64,000 nt of DNA, taken from positions 62,001-126,000 of the forward strand of contig NZ_JACIDE010000002.1 of NCBI RefSeq assembly GCF_014196205.1. Reading direction: 5' to 3'. Source of the stretch: Anoxybacteroides voinovskiense. GTDB taxonomy: Bacteria; Bacillota; Bacilli; Bacillales; Anoxybacillaceae. The notes under the pieces were generated by a model. It saw only the letters and a list, made by a program, of their open reading frames with translations, was not told where the DNA came from and did no database searches. The translations under genes and the position numbers were made by a program. Shown in pieces: positions 34,606 through 43,874 of this stretch. Every line of letters starts with the position of its first letter. The first letter of the stretch is position 1.

Positions 34606-35487
34606 ATGGCAGAAGGAAAAATTATTAAAGCATTAAGCGGATTTTATTACGTACTTAGCGAAGGGAAAATCGTTCAATGCCGCGGACGAGGAGTGTTTCG
34701 CGCGCAAAAAATAACGCCGCTTGTCGGCGATGACGTCGTTTTTGAAGCGACGTCGCCAACGGACGGATACATTATGAAAGTACATGAACGAAAAAACGAA
34801 CTCGTGCGCCCGCCGATTGCTAACGTTGACCAAGCGGTGCTCGTTTTTTCTGCGGTAGAACCTGATTTTAGTGCCGTTCTTCTCGACCGTTTTCTTGTGC
34901 TCATTGAATCGAAAGACATTCGCCCACTCATTGTCGTCAATAAAATGGATTTATTGACAGAAAAAACGAAGCCGTTAGTTGAAGCGTATATCGATGACTA
35001 CCGCCGCATTGGGTATGATGTCATTCAAACATCGACGGTGGAGAATAGCGGAGTGGAACAGCTTCTTCCGTATTTCGCCAATAAAACATCCGTGTTTGCT
35101 GGTCAATCCGGTGTAGGAAAATCATCGATTTTAAATGCGATTCGTCCGGATTTACAGTTAAAAACAAACGATATTTCCCAGCATTTAGGGCGAGGAAAAC
35201 ATACGACACGGCATGTGGAACTAATCGAAATTGGCGACGGACTTGTCGCTGATACACCTGGATTTAGCGCCCTTGAATTTAACGACATCGAAGAAGAGCA
35301 GCTCCCTATGTGTTTTCCGGAGTTTGTGAAACGGAGCGACGAATGCAAGTTTCGCGGCTGCATGCATATAGCAGAGCCAAAATGTGCGGTGAAAAAAGCG
35401 CTAGAAGCGGGAGAAATCCCTTCCTACCGCTATGACCATTACGTTCGGTTTATGGAGGAAATAAAAGAACGAAAGACGAGGTATTAG
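34606..35487 (+). CDS. rsgA: Ribosome small-subunit-dependent GTPase A
   Basis: Checkpoint GTPase of 30S maturation. 293 residues: OB fold (1-65), circularly permuted GTPase with VNKMDLL (G4) before GQSGVGKSSILNA (G1) and DTPGFS (G3), and a zinc finger CKFRGCMHIAEPKC. AAAGGAGTGAAGC precedes the ATG. It follows prkC by 4 bases and touches rpe. Confidence 0.96.
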   Translation: MAEGKIIKALSGFYYVLSEGKIVQCRGRGVFRAQKITPLVGDDVVFEATSPTDGYIMKVHERKNELVRPPIANVDQAVLVFSAVEPDFSAVLLDRFLVLIESKDIRPLIVVNKMDLLTEKTKPLVEAYIDDYRRIGYDVIQTSTVENSGVEQLLPYFANKTSVFAGQSGVGKSSILNAIRPDLQLKTNDISQHLGRGKHTTRHVELIEIGDGLVADTPGFSALEFNDIEEEQLPMCFPEFVKRSDECKFRGCMHIAEPKCAVKKALEAGEIPSYRYDHYVRFMEEIKERKTRY

Positions 35488-36141
35488 ATGATGATTAAAA
35501 TTGCTCCTTCGATTTTATCGGCTAATTTTGCTAAATTAGAAGAAGAAATTCGCGACGTTGAACGAGGCGGAGCCGACTATATTCATGTCGATGTCATGGA
35601 CGGTCATTTTGTGCCAAATATGACAATCGGTCCGCTTGTCGTAGAGGCGATTCGTCCGGTGACAACATTGCCGCTCGATGTCCATTTAATGATTGAACAG
35701 CCTGACCGATACATCCCAGCGTTTGCAAAAGCGGGCGCTGACTATTTATCGGTTCATGTTGAAGCGTGTCCGCATTTGCATCGAACGATTCATTTCATAA
35801 AAGAACATCGGGTAAAAGCGGGGGTCGTTTTAAACCCGCATACCCCTGTTTCGATGATTGAACACGTTTTAGATGATGTCGATTTAGTGTTGTTAATGAC
35901 AGTAAATCCAGGGTTTGGGGGGCAAACATTTATTCATTCGGTGCTCCCGAAAATTACTCGTGTCGCCCAATTAGTGAAAGAGCGGAACTTGCAAGTGGAA
36001 ATTGAAGTGGACGGGGGAGTAAATGCACAAACGGCTCGTCTTTGCATCGAAGCAGGGGCGAACGTGCTTGTCGCTGGTTCCGCTGTTTACAACGAAACCG
36101 ATCGGGCGGCAGCGATTCGGGCAATTCGTGGAGATCATTAA
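35488..36141 (+). CDS. rpe: Ribulose-phosphate 3-epimerase
   Basis: Interconverts ribulose-5-P and xylulose-5-P in the pentose phosphate pathway. 217 residues, TIM barrel. Metal and catalytic residues in [37 protein letters not shown] and EVDGGV are all present. It starts at the base after the rsgA stop; a second ATG follows at once. Ends at a strong terminator. Confidence 0.96.
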   Translation: MMIKIAPSILSANFAKLEEEIRDVERGGADYIHVDVMDGHFVPNMTIGPLVVEAIRPVTTLPLDVHLMIEQPDRYIPAFAKAGADYLSVHVEACPHLHRTIHFIKEHRVKAGVVLNPHTPVSMIEHVLDDVDLVLLMTVNPGFGGQTFIHSVLPKITRVAQLVKERNLQVEIEVDGGVNAQTARLCIEAGANVLVAGSAVYNETDRAAAIRAIRGDH

Positions 36142-36167
36142 ACGGAAGGCAGTCGCCTTCCGTTTTT
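36141..36167 (+). terminator. Terminator after rpe
   Basis: Perfect 10-bp stem AACGGAAGGC (36141-36150) with GCCTTCCGTT (36155-36164), 4-nt loop, TTTTT. Confidence 0.9.
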
Positions 36168-36184
36168 CGATAGGAGGGAAAACG

Positions 36185-36829
36185 ATGATTATTCATATTG
36201 TCGGCGGTGGTCCAAACGAGTGCATGCCTTCTTTTCAGCGTTACGACGGAGAAGAAGTTCAGTGGGTCGGCGTCGATCGCGGCGTATGGACATTATTGAA
36301 CGCTGGCATACGTCCCGTCAAAGCGTTCGGCGATTTCGATTCGCTCGATGCAGAGGAACTCCGACACGTGCAAACAGCGTTGGAATTAGATATATGGCCG
36401 GCGGAAAAAGACAAAACGGATATGGAAATTGCGCTAGACTGGGCAGTGCAGCGTGATGTGGAGCTGATTCGACTTTTCGGTGCGACTGGTGGACGGCTTG
36501 ATCATTTATTTGGCAACGTTCAGTTATTAGTGAAATATATAAACAAACGAATCGAAATGGTCGACAAACAAAACACCATCACCGTTCATCTTCCAGGGAC
36601 GTACACCGTTTTCGCAAACGAATATCCGTATGTTTCGTTCGTTCCAATTTCTCTTGACGTCACGGGCTTAACGCTAAAAGGATTTAAATATCCGTTAACA
36701 AATTGTCATATTCCGCTTGGTTCGACACTATGTATTAGTAATGAACTCATCCAATCTTCCGGTACTTTTTCGTTTACGGAAGGCATATTAATGATGATAA
36801 GAAGCAAAGATTTAGGCGGGGACGTTTAG
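36185..36829 (+). CDS. thiN: Thiamine pyrophosphokinase
   Basis: Makes thiamine diphosphate from thiamine and ATP. 214 residues. Family motifs: GVDRGVWTL, AFGDFDSL (metal-binding Asp), EKDKTDMEIALDWA and GATGGRLDHLFGN. ATG 36185 follows TAGGAGGGAAAACG; the open frame extends upstream into rpe without a site. No thiamine riboswitch is seen. Confidence 0.94.
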   Translation: MIIHIVGGGPNECMPSFQRYDGEEVQWVGVDRGVWTLLNAGIRPVKAFGDFDSLDAEELRHVQTALELDIWPAEKDKTDMEIALDWAVQRDVELIRLFGATGGRLDHLFGNVQLLVKYINKRIEMVDKQNTITVHLPGTYTVFANEYPYVSFVPISLDVTGLTLKGFKYPLTNCHIPLGSTLCISNELIQSSGTFSFTEGILMMIRSKDLGGDV

Positions 36830-36902
36830 GTACTATTTTTCGTCAGGCGAATATACTAGTTAGAGAAGCGAAGCTCGTCACGATAGTTGAGGAGGGATCG
36901 GA

Positions 36903-36983
36903 ATGAAGTTTTACACGATTAAGCTGCCAAAATTTCTCGGCGGAATTGTACGGGCGGTGTTAAATTCCTTTAAAAAAGGATAA
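36903..36983 (+). CDS. spoVM: Stage V sporulation protein M
   Basis: A 26-residue amphipathic peptide that marks the convex forespore membrane and recruits SpoIVA for spore coat assembly. It begins MKFYTIKLPKFLGG, identical in this stretch to the B. subtilis peptide, with Pro-9 that is key for curvature recognition. GGAGGGATCG precedes the ATG. An AT-rich AATATACT at 36850-36857 could be a SigE-type -10 box (low confidence). The gene shows the organism is an endospore former. Confidence 0.95.
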   Translation: MKFYTIKLPKFLGGIVRAVLNSFKKG

Positions 36984-36984
36984 T

Positions 36985-37013
36985 AAAAAAGCACCAGTCT
37001 TTGGTGCTTTTTT
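36985..37013. terminator. Bidirectional terminator between spoVM and rpmB
   Basis: AAAAAAGCACCA (36985-36996) pairs with TGGTGCTTTTTT (37002-37013), giving a T-tract on both strands for the convergent genes. Confidence 0.92.
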
Positions 37014-37027
37014 ATTTCGTGTAGGGA

Positions 37028-37213
37028 TTATACACGCTCGATTTTTCCTGATTTAAGCGCACGTGCAGAAACCCAAACACGTTTTGGTTTTCCGTCTACT
37101 AAAATGCGCACTTTTTGAAGGTTTGCTTTCCATGTACGTTTATTAGCGTTCATTGCGTGTGAACGAGAGTTCCCGAAAGATTTTTTCTTTCCAGTTACAA
37201 AGCATTTTGCCAT
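37028..37213 (-). CDS. rpmB: 50S ribosomal protein L28
   Basis: 61 residues beginning [10 protein letters not shown] and containing [13 protein letters not shown] and [12 protein letters not shown]. Only one Cys is present, so this is the zinc-free form. AAGGAGGGAAAAAAG precedes the ATG at 37213. It is the only minus-strand gene between rqcH and the end of the window, as in B. subtilis. Confidence 0.96.
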   Translation of the reverse strand: MAKCFVTGKKKSFGNSRSHAMNANKRTWKANLQKVRILVDGKPKRVWVSARALKSGKIERV

Positions 37214-37329
37214 CTTTTTTCCCTCCTTGCTTTCCAAACAAATCATCGCATGCTAAAAACACTACTATAATTTATCATACAAAAGAAGAGATTGCAATAG
37301 CTCAAGTGCAGTGTTTCAAGAAAATTCCC

Positions 37330-37335
37330 TTGACA
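37330..37335 (+). promoter_or_regulatory. Possible -35 box for asp23
   Basis: TTGACA lies in the rpmB-asp23 divergent region; the -10 box at proper spacing is poor (CTAAAT), so the assignment is weak. Confidence 0.3.
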
Positions 37336-37444
37336 TATGATTATATTTTCGGCTAAATAATACTAGTGGGTGAAGGGGTACTTTTAAAAAGGGTGCTTGT
37401 GTAGTAAAATGGCGGTAGCTATATTTCCGAAGGAGGAACCCGAT

Positions 37445-37807
37445 ATGTCCATGGAACTACAAACAAAGTATGGACGCATTGAAGTAGAGAATGATGTAAT
37501 TGCCACAATCGCTGGAGGAGCAGCGGTAGATTGTTACGGCATCGTTGGGATGGCATCAAAAAATCAATGGAAAGATGGTCTTTCGGACATTTTACGCCGC
37601 GAAAACTTTTCGAAAGGTGTCATTGTCCGTGAAGAAAATGGCGAAGTGCATATCGATATGTACATTATCGTCAGCTACGGTGTGAAAATTTCTGAAGTGG
37701 CTCATAACGTGCAAACGAAAGTGAAATATACGCTTGACCAAACATTAGGGTTAGCAGTGCAGTCGATTAACATCTATGTTCAAGGGGTTCGCGTCACGAA
37801 CCCGTAG
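37445..37807 (+). CDS. yloU: Asp23/Gls24 family protein (YloU)
   Basis: 120 residues, alkaline-shock-protein-23 fold. The family core GGAAVDCYGIVGMASKNQWKDG and the conserved end NIYVQGVRVTNP are present. Family members form membrane-associated assemblies linked to envelope stress. AGGAGG lies 8 nt before ATG 37445 (MSMELQT); a second ATG two codons on is possible. It is followed 22 bases later by the DhaK-like gene, the same pair as in B. subtilis. Confidence 0.92.
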   Translation: MSMELQTKYGRIEVENDVIATIAGGAAVDCYGIVGMASKNQWKDGLSDILRRENFSKGVIVREENGEVHIDMYIIVSYGVKISEVAHNVQTKVKYTLDQTLGLAVQSINIYVQGVRVTNP

Positions 37808-37829
37808 TACAGTAAGGAGGAATACACTG

Positions 37830-39494
37830 GTGACAATTCGGACGTTAGACGGAAGACGGTTTGCCAATATGGTCGTAAAGGGGGCGCAACATTTAGCAAA
37901 CAATGCGAAAGCAGTTGATGCGCTCAACGTCTTTCCGGTTCCAGACGGAGATACAGGAACGAACATGAATCTATCGATGACTTCTGGCGCAAAAGAAGTG
38001 AAGGCGCAATCGTCAGAACATATCGGAAAAATGGCTGGCGCGCTCGCCAAAGGGTTGTTAATGGGAGCGCGCGGCAATTCGGGTGTAATTTTATCCCAAT
38101 TGTTCCGTGGATTTGCCAAAGCGGTAGAAGGAAAGCAAACAATTACAAGCACAGAGTTTGCCGAAGCGTTAGAAGCGGGGGTTGCCACTGCTTATAAGGC
38201 GGTTATGAAGCCGGTGGAAGGAACGATTTTAACGGTTGCGAAAGATGCGGCGAAACGCGCGGTGGCGGTCGCGAAAAAACAGCCTGATCTCGTAGCGGTG
38301 ATGGAAGAAGTCGTGAAAGAAGCAAAAGCATCGTTAGCGCGTACGCCTGATTTGCTTCCTGTGCTAAAAGAAGTCGGCGTTGTCGATAGCGGTGGTCAAG
38401 GGTTAGTGTATGTGTACGAAGGGTTTTTAGCAGAATTAAAAGGCGAAGCGGTCGAAGACTTAAAAACCGAAACCGTTTCCATGGAAGAACTTGTAAAGAC
38501 GGAGCATCATAAAAGCGTGCAAAGCCATATTCATACCGATGAGATTGAGTTTGGGTATTGCACAGAATTTATGGTTCGATTTGAGGCGGACAAGCTGCGT
38601 GAGCATCCGTTTTCCGAAGAAACATTCCGGCAAGCGTTAAGCCAATTTGGCGATTCGTTACTAGTCATTGCAGACGATGAACTCGTGAAAGTCCATATTC
38701 ATGCAGAGCATCCAGGCGAAGTGTTAACATACGGCCAACGCTACGGTAGCTTATTAAATATTAAAATTGAAAACATGCGCGAACAACATGCCAATATCGT
38801 CAACGAGCCAAAAACAGACACAAAACCGAAACAAAAACAGCCGTACGGAATCGTGACGATTGCGATGGGGAATGGCATTGCCGAATTGTTTAAAAGCATC
38901 GGAGCACATGCCGTCATTGAAGGCGGGCAGACGATGAATCCAAGCACCGAAGAAATCATCAAAGCGATCGAAAGCGTTCATGCGGAAACGGTGTTTGTCT
39001 TGCCAAACAATAAAAACATTATTATGGCAGCAGAGCAGGCAGCATCGGTCGCCGACAGTCGCGTCATCGTCATTCCGACGAAAACAGTTCCGCAAGGCAT
39101 GACCGCTATTTTAGCGTTCAATCCATCCATAGCGGCGGAGCAAAATGAAAAAGCGATGCTCGCAGCACTATCGCAAGTAAAAACTGGACAAGTAACGTTT
39201 GCGGTGCGCGATACGACGATTGATGGAATCGAAATTGCAGAAGGCGACTATATGGGCATTGCCGACGGAAAAATTGTCGTATCAGAAAAGGATAAATTAA
39301 ACGTTGCGAAACAGTTGCTTGCAGCGTTAATCGACGAAGACGCTGAACTTGCGACGGTATTATATGGAGAAGACGCGACCGAAGAAGAAGTGGCGGCAAT
39401 CGTCCATTACTTAGAAGAAACATACCCAGACGTGGAAGTGGAAGTACATAACGGTGAACAACCGTTATATCCGTTTATCTTTTCGGTTGAATAA
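37830..39494 (+). CDS. fakA: DAK2/DegV-type kinase, FakA-like (YloV)
   Basis: 554 residues. The N-terminal DhaL-like ATP-binding domain has NVFPVPDGDTGTNM with the Mg-binding Asp triad and ARGNSGVILSQ; a middle and a C-terminal FakB-interacting/EDD-like domain follow. In Staphylococcus aureus the homologue FakA phosphorylates fatty acids carried by FakB, feeding PlsX/PlsY; that fits the nearby plsX operon, but no fakB is in this window. The start is GTG 37830 after TAAGGAGG, giving a TIRTLDGR N-terminus as in B. subtilis. Confidence 0.88.
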   Translation: MTIRTLDGRRFANMVVKGAQHLANNAKAVDALNVFPVPDGDTGTNMNLSMTSGAKEVKAQSSEHIGKMAGALAKGLLMGARGNSGVILSQLFRGFAKAVEGKQTITSTEFAEALEAGVATAYKAVMKPVEGTILTVAKDAAKRAVAVAKKQPDLVAVMEEVVKEAKASLARTPDLLPVLKEVGVVDSGGQGLVYVYEGFLAELKGEAVEDLKTETVSMEELVKTEHHKSVQSHIHTDEIEFGYCTEFMVRFEADKLREHPFSEETFRQALSQFGDSLLVIADDELVKVHIHAEHPGEVLTYGQRYGSLLNIKIENMREQHANIVNEPKTDTKPKQKQPYGIVTIAMGNGIAELFKSIGAHAVIEGGQTMNPSTEEIIKAIESVHAETVFVLPNNKNIIMAAEQAASVADSRVIVIPTKTVPQGMTAILAFNPSIAAEQNEKAMLAALSQVKTGQVTFAVRDTTIDGIEIAEGDYMGIADGKIVVSEKDKLNVAKQLLAALIDEDAELATVLYGEDATEEEVAAIVHYLEETYPDVEVEVHNGEQPLYPFIFSVE

Positions 39495-39507
39495 TATGTT
39501 AGAATAG

Positions 39508-39535
39508 TAGAAGGGGAATCCCCCTTCTATTTTAT
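39508..39535 (+). terminator. Terminator after fakA-like gene
   Basis: 9-bp stem TAGAAGGGG (39508-39516) with CCCCTTCTA (39521-39529), then TTTTATT. Confidence 0.85.
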
Positions 39536-39557
39536 TGGGGCGAAGGGAGAAGGCAGC

Positions 39558-40220
39558 ATGAAGTATAAAAGCGTATTTGACATTATCGGTCCGATTATGA
39601 TTGGGCCATCGAGCTCGCATACAGCAGGCGCCGCAAGAATCGGCAGAGTGGCCCGCAGCTTATTTGGCAGACAGCCAAAGTGGGCGCATATTTTCTTTTA
39701 CGGCTCGTTTGCGCAAACGTATAAAGGACACGGAACGGATGTCGCTATTGTCGGCGGCTTGTTAGATTTCGATACATTTGACGAACGCATTAAATCGTCG
39801 TTGCAAATTGCCAAACAAGAAGGGCTTGCAGTAACTTTTTATGAAGAAGAAGCAGTGCCGAACCATCCAAACACGGCGAAAATCCATATTGGCGACGAAA
39901 ATGGAGAACTTGAGCTTGTCGGTATTTCGATCGGTGGAGGAAAAATTGAAATTACCGAATTAAACGGTTTTGAATTAAAGCTTTCCGGACATCATCCAGC
40001 GCTTCTCATTATGCACAACGACCGCTATGGTACAATCGCTTCGGTGGCAAATGTCCTCGCGAAATACGCCATTAATATCGGGCATATGGAAGTATCGCGA
40101 AAAGAAAAAGGGAAAGAAGCACTTATGACGATTGAGGTCGATCAATCGATCGATGACGCAATCGTGAAAGAATTAGAACAGCTTCCGCATATTATTCAAG
40201 TGACGAAAATTGTTGACTAA
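39558..40220 (+). CDS. sdaAB: L-serine dehydratase, iron-sulfur-dependent, beta subunit
   Basis: 220 residues. N-terminal serine-dehydratase beta domain with GPIMIGPSSSHTAGAARIG and a C-terminal ACT domain (about 147-220) with NIGHMEVSRK. Together with SdaAA it deaminates serine to pyruvate. AAGGGAGAAGGCAGC precedes the ATG. The two subunit genes are 42 bases apart. Confidence 0.95.
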   Translation: MKYKSVFDIIGPIMIGPSSSHTAGAARIGRVARSLFGRQPKWAHIFFYGSFAQTYKGHGTDVAIVGGLLDFDTFDERIKSSLQIAKQEGLAVTFYEEEAVPNHPNTAKIHIGDENGELELVGISIGGGKIEITELNGFELKLSGHHPALLIMHNDRYGTIASVANVLAKYAINIGHMEVSRKEKGKEALMTIEVDQSIDDAIVKELEQLPHIIQVTKIVD

Positions 40221-40262
40221 CGACAAGAAAGCGTTTACAGACACAAAGGGGTGGCAACTGAG

Positions 40263-41141
40263 ATGTTTCGAAATGTGGCGGAATTAGTGGAATTGGCAGA
40301 AAGCCAGCAAATCAAAATTGCTGAAGTGATGATTCGGCAAGAAATCGAAGTGACCGGAAAAAGTCGCGAAGAAATTTTTGCGCAAATGGATAAAAATTTA
40401 CAAGTAATGGAACAAGCGGTGATGAGAGGGTTAGCCGGCGTTTCCTCGCACTCTGGCTTAACGGGCGGTGATGCTGTTTTGTTGCAAAACTATATTCGCC
40501 AAGGTCGCTTTTTGTCAGGTGAAACGATTTTAGATGCGGTTAGCAAAGCGGTCGCCACAAACGAAGTCAATGCAGCGATGGGGATCATTTGCGCAACGCC
40601 GACTGCTGGGTCTGCTGGTGTTGTGCCAGGGACGTTGTTTGCAGTAACAGAGAAATTGCAGCCGACGCGAGAGCAAATGGTTGAATTTTTATTTACCGCC
40701 GGTGCGTTTGGCTTCGTTGTCGCCAACAACGCTTCGATTTCTGGAGCAGCGGGCGGCTGTCAAGCAGAGGTTGGTTCTGCAACCGGAATGGCAGCAGCAG
40801 CGCTTGTTGAAATGGCTGGGGGAACGCCAAGCCAAGCAGCGGAAGCAATGGCGATAGCGTTAAAAAATATGTTAGGATTAGTATGTGACCCTGTCGCAGG
40901 CTTAGTAGAAGTCCCATGTGTAAAACGGAATGCGATGGGGGCAGCGAATGCGATGGTGGCGGCCGATATGGCACTTGCCGGCATTAAAAGCCGCATCCCG
41001 TGCGACGAAGTCATCGAAGCGATGTATCGGATCGGCGAAACGATGCCGACCGCTTTAAAAGAAACTGCACAAGGGGGGTTAGCAGCAACGCCGACTGGCC
41101 GCGCACTAGCGGCGAAAATTTTCGGCGTTTCACAGACGTGA
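40263..41141 (+). CDS. sdaAA: L-serine dehydratase, iron-sulfur-dependent, alpha subunit
   Basis: 292 residues beginning MFRNVAELVEL. Three of the Cys that hold the [4Fe-4S] cluster are visible in AAGGCQAEVG, LVCDPVAG and VPCVKRNA. ATG 40263 is 8 nt from AGGGGTGG; the GTG at 40251 lies inside that site. The stop overlaps the recG start (GTGA). Confidence 0.95.
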   Translation: MFRNVAELVELAESQQIKIAEVMIRQEIEVTGKSREEIFAQMDKNLQVMEQAVMRGLAGVSSHSGLTGGDAVLLQNYIRQGRFLSGETILDAVSKAVATNEVNAAMGIICATPTAGSAGVVPGTLFAVTEKLQPTREQMVEFLFTAGAFGFVVANNASISGAAGGCQAEVGSATGMAAAALVEMAGGTPSQAAEAMAIALKNMLGLVCDPVAGLVEVPCVKRNAMGAANAMVAADMALAGIKSRIPCDEVIEAMYRIGETMPTALKETAQGGLAATPTGRALAAKIFGVSQT

Positions 41142-43183
41142 ATATATGGCAACAACCTGTCACAGAAATAAAAGGAATTGGCGAAGAAACGAGCGAATCG
41201 TTTCGGGAGATGGGCATTGAAACAATTGGCGATTTATTAACGTATTTTCCATTTCGTTATGAAGACTATGAAGTTCGTGATTTAGCGGACGTGAAGCATG
41301 AGGAAAAAGTAACAGTCGAGGGGAAGGTTCATAGCGAACCTTCTCTTACGTATTATGCCCGCCAAAAATCGCGCCTAACGTTTCGGCTGCTCGTCGATCG
41401 GTATTTAATTACAGTCACTTGCTTTAATCGGCCATATTTAAAAACGAAGCTTGCGATCAACGAAACGGTGACGGTCACCGGAAAATGGGACCAACATCGC
41501 CAAACGATTACGGCGATGGAAATAAAATTTGGCGCACTTCCGGAAAAACGGGAACTAGAGCCGGTCTACTCAACAAGAGGAGCACTTACGGTCAAAGGGA
41601 TGCGCCGGTTTATGAAATTGGCATTAGCACAATTTGGGGCGTCCATTGAAGAAACGTTGCCACCGTCGCTACTACAGGCATATCGGTTATGGACGAAAAA
41701 AGAAGCGCTCGCCGCGATTCATTTTCCTTCCTCGCATGAGGCGTTGAAACAGGCGCGGCGCCGCCTCGTCTATGAAGAGTTTTTATTATTTCAACTAAAA
41801 ATGCACGCGCTCCGCAAAATTCAGCGCGAACATTCCAAAGGAATTGCCCATGACTTTCCGCAAGAAAAATGGCAGCAATTTATTGAGCAACTTCCGTTTC
41901 CATTAACTGGCGCCCAGCAGCGGGTCGTTGGCGAAATTATAAACGATATGCGAGCACCGTATCGAATGAATCGGCTATTGCAAGGGGACGTCGGCTCTGG
42001 AAAAACGGTCGTTGCCGCTATCGCTTTATATGCTACCGTGTTGTCTGGCTACCAAGGGGCATTAATGGTGCCGACAGAAATTTTAGCAGAGCAGCATGCC
42101 CACTCGCTTCGCCAGTTGTTAGAGCCGGTAGGCGTTTCCGTCGAATTATTAACAAGTTCGGTTAAAGGAAAGCGACGAAAAGAATTGCTCGAAAAGCTGA
42201 TGGCAGGGCAACTCGATATCGTGATTGGTACACATGCGCTCATTCAAGAGGACGTAAATTTTCATCGGCTTGGGTTAGTCATCACGGACGAACAGCACCG
42301 CTTTGGGGTGGAACAGCGGCGCGTTTTGCGAGAAAAAGGCGAATCGCCAGATGTATTGTTTATGACCGCCACCCCCATCCCTCGGACGTTAGCAATTACT
42401 GCGTTTGGTGAAATGGATGTTTCCGTGATTGATGAAATGCCAGCGGGACGCAAAAAAGTAGAAACGTATTGGGTCAAGCATAACATGCTAGAGCGCGTGT
42501 TACAGTTTATCGACAAAGAAGTGCAAAAAGGGCGGCAAGCGTATGTCATTTGTCCGCTTATTGAAGAATCGGAAAAATTAGACGTGCAAAATGCCATCGA
42601 TGTTCATAGCATGCTCGTCCACCATTACCGGGGGAAATACCGAATTGGCTTAATGCACGGTCGTCTTTCGGCAGAAGAAAAAGAGGAAGTGATGAAGGCG
42701 TTCAGCCGCAACGACGTCCATATTTTAGTGTCGACGACCGTCGTCGAAGTCGGCGTCAACGTGCCAAACGCGACGGTAATGGTCATTTATGATGCCGAAC
42801 GGTTCGGATTGGCGCAGCTTCATCAGCTTCGTGGGCGCGTCGGACGCGGCAGCGAACAATCGTATTGTATTCTCGTTGCTGACCCGAAATCGGAAACGGG
42901 AAAAGAGCGGATGCGCATTATGACCGAAACGAACGACGGCTTTTTGTTGTCGGAAAAAGATTTAGAGCTTCGTGGGCCTGGTGACTTTTTCGGTACAAAG
43001 CAAAGCGGCATGCCGGAATTTAAATTAGGAGATGTCGTGCATGACTACCGCATTTTAGAAGTGGCGCGGAACGATGCAGCGAAGCTCATTCATTCTCGCG
43101 CCTTTTGGCACGAGGAAGCGTATCGTCCGCTGCGAGCGTATTTAGAGCAGTCGGGCGTGTTGAATGGCGAAAAATTAGATTAG
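41138..43183 (+). CDS. recG: ATP-dependent DNA helicase RecG
   Basis: Regresses stalled forks and branch-migrates Holliday junctions. 681 residues, the usual length from the GTG at 41138. N-terminal wedge OB-fold, Walker A LLQGDVGSGKTVVA, DEQH box (TDEQHRFG), and the C-terminal helicase part with HQLRGRVGRG. The ribosome-binding site is poor and the GTG overlaps the sdaAA stop, so translation is probably coupled. Confidence 0.95.
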   Translation: MNIWQQPVTEIKGIGEETSESFREMGIETIGDLLTYFPFRYEDYEVRDLADVKHEEKVTVEGKVHSEPSLTYYARQKSRLTFRLLVDRYLITVTCFNRPYLKTKLAINETVTVTGKWDQHRQTITAMEIKFGALPEKRELEPVYSTRGALTVKGMRRFMKLALAQFGASIEETLPPSLLQAYRLWTKKEALAAIHFPSSHEALKQARRRLVYEEFLLFQLKMHALRKIQREHSKGIAHDFPQEKWQQFIEQLPFPLTGAQQRVVGEIINDMRAPYRMNRLLQGDVGSGKTVVAAIALYATVLSGYQGALMVPTEILAEQHAHSLRQLLEPVGVSVELLTSSVKGKRRKELLEKLMAGQLDIVIGTHALIQEDVNFHRLGLVITDEQHRFGVEQRRVLREKGESPDVLFMTATPIPRTLAITAFGEMDVSVIDEMPAGRKKVETYWVKHNMLERVLQFIDKEVQKGRQAYVICPLIEESEKLDVQNAIDVHSMLVHHYRGKYRIGLMHGRLSAEEKEEVMKAFSRNDVHILVSTTVVEVGVNVPNATVMVIYDAERFGLAQLHQLRGRVGRGSEQSYCILVADPKSETGKERMRIMTETNDGFLLSEKDLELRGPGDFFGTKQSGMPEFKLGDVVHDYRILEVARNDAAKLIHSRAFWHEEAYRPLRAYLEQSGVLNGEKLD

Positions 43184-43188
43184 TCGGT

Positions 43189-43223
43189 ACAGATTGCAAA
43201 CTTATTCTTGCAATCTGTTTTTT
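43189..43223 (+). terminator. Terminator of recG
   Basis: Perfect 11-bp stem ACAGATTGCAA (43189-43199) with TTGCAATCTGT (43208-43218), then T6. The second arm also supplies the -35 box of the fapR promoter. Confidence 0.9.
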
Positions 43224-43236
43224 AGGATTATATACT
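43208..43236 (+). promoter_or_regulatory. Promoter of the fapR-plsX-fabD-fabG operon
   Basis: TTGCAA (43208-43213), a 17-nt spacer and TATACT (43231-43236). Start predicted near 43243, within the FapR operator. Confidence 0.75.
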
Positions 43237-43240
43237 ACTA

Positions 43241-43257
43241 TTAGTACCTAGTCATAG
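43241..43257 (+). promoter_or_regulatory. FapR operator
   Basis: TTAGTACCTAGTCATAG closely matches the known Bacillus FapR box (TTAGTACCTAGTCTTAA). It covers the predicted start point, so FapR represses its own operon until malonyl-CoA releases it. Confidence 0.85.
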
Positions 43258-43277
43258 AAGTGGACGGTGTATACATC

Positions 43278-43874
43278 ATGCGAAGAACGAAGCGAGAACG
43301 GCAGCGGTTATTAAAAGAAACGATTGAGGAAAATCCGTTTATTACAGACGAAGAATTGGCAGAAAAATTTTCTGTTAGCGTTCAAACGATTCGTCTTGAT
43401 CGGCTGGAGTTATCGATTCCTGAGCTAAGGGAACGCATTAAACATGTCGCAGAAAAATCGTTTGCCGATAAAGTAAAATCGCTTCCAATTGAAGAAGTGA
43501 TCGGGGAAATTATCGACATCGAACCGGATCAAAGCGCGATTTCGATTTTTGATGTGAAAAAAGAACACGTCTTCAAACGAAACCAAATCGCGCGCGGCCA
43601 TCATCTATTTGCCCAAGCGAATTCACTGGCGGTTGCCGTCATTAACGATGAATTGGCGCTGACAGCCAAAGCGAACATTCGCTTTACTCGACAAGTGAAA
43701 GAAAACGAACGCGTCGTAGCAAAAGCGAAAGTCAAAGGGGTAAACGAAGCCGGCCGGACGATTGTCGAAGTAAATAGCTACGTCGGGCAAGAACTTGTTT
43801 TTTCTGGAGAATTTGAAATGTATCGATCGAACATCGCAAAAAAGGATGGAGTCAACGATGAGAATTGCAATTGA
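43278..43874 (+). CDS. fapR: Transcription factor FapR, malonyl-CoA-responsive repressor of lipid synthesis
   Basis: 198 residues. N-terminal DeoR-like helix-turn-helix ([20 protein letters not shown], about 30-50 of the start region) and a C-terminal hot-dog domain with [17 protein letters not shown] that binds malonyl-CoA. ATG 43278 gives MRRTKRERQ as in B. subtilis; a GTG at 43260 lies in the operator region. The site upstream is weak (GGACGGTG). The end overlaps plsX by 17 bases. Confidence 0.95.
   Translation: MRRTKRERQRLLKETIEENPFITDEELAEKFSVSVQTIRLDRLELSIPELRERIKHVAEKSFADKVKSLPIEEVIGEIIDIEPDQSAISIFDVKKEHVFKRNQIARGHHLFAQANSLAVAVINDELALTAKANIRFTRQVKENERVVAKAKVKGVNEAGRTIVEVNSYVGQELVFSGEFEMYRSNIAKKDGVNDENCN

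Noticed and set aside
39486-39505. TGT-TAGAAT extended -10 promoter for sdaAB
   Set aside because: The predicted start would fall inside the terminator hairpin of the preceding gene, making the call unreliable.
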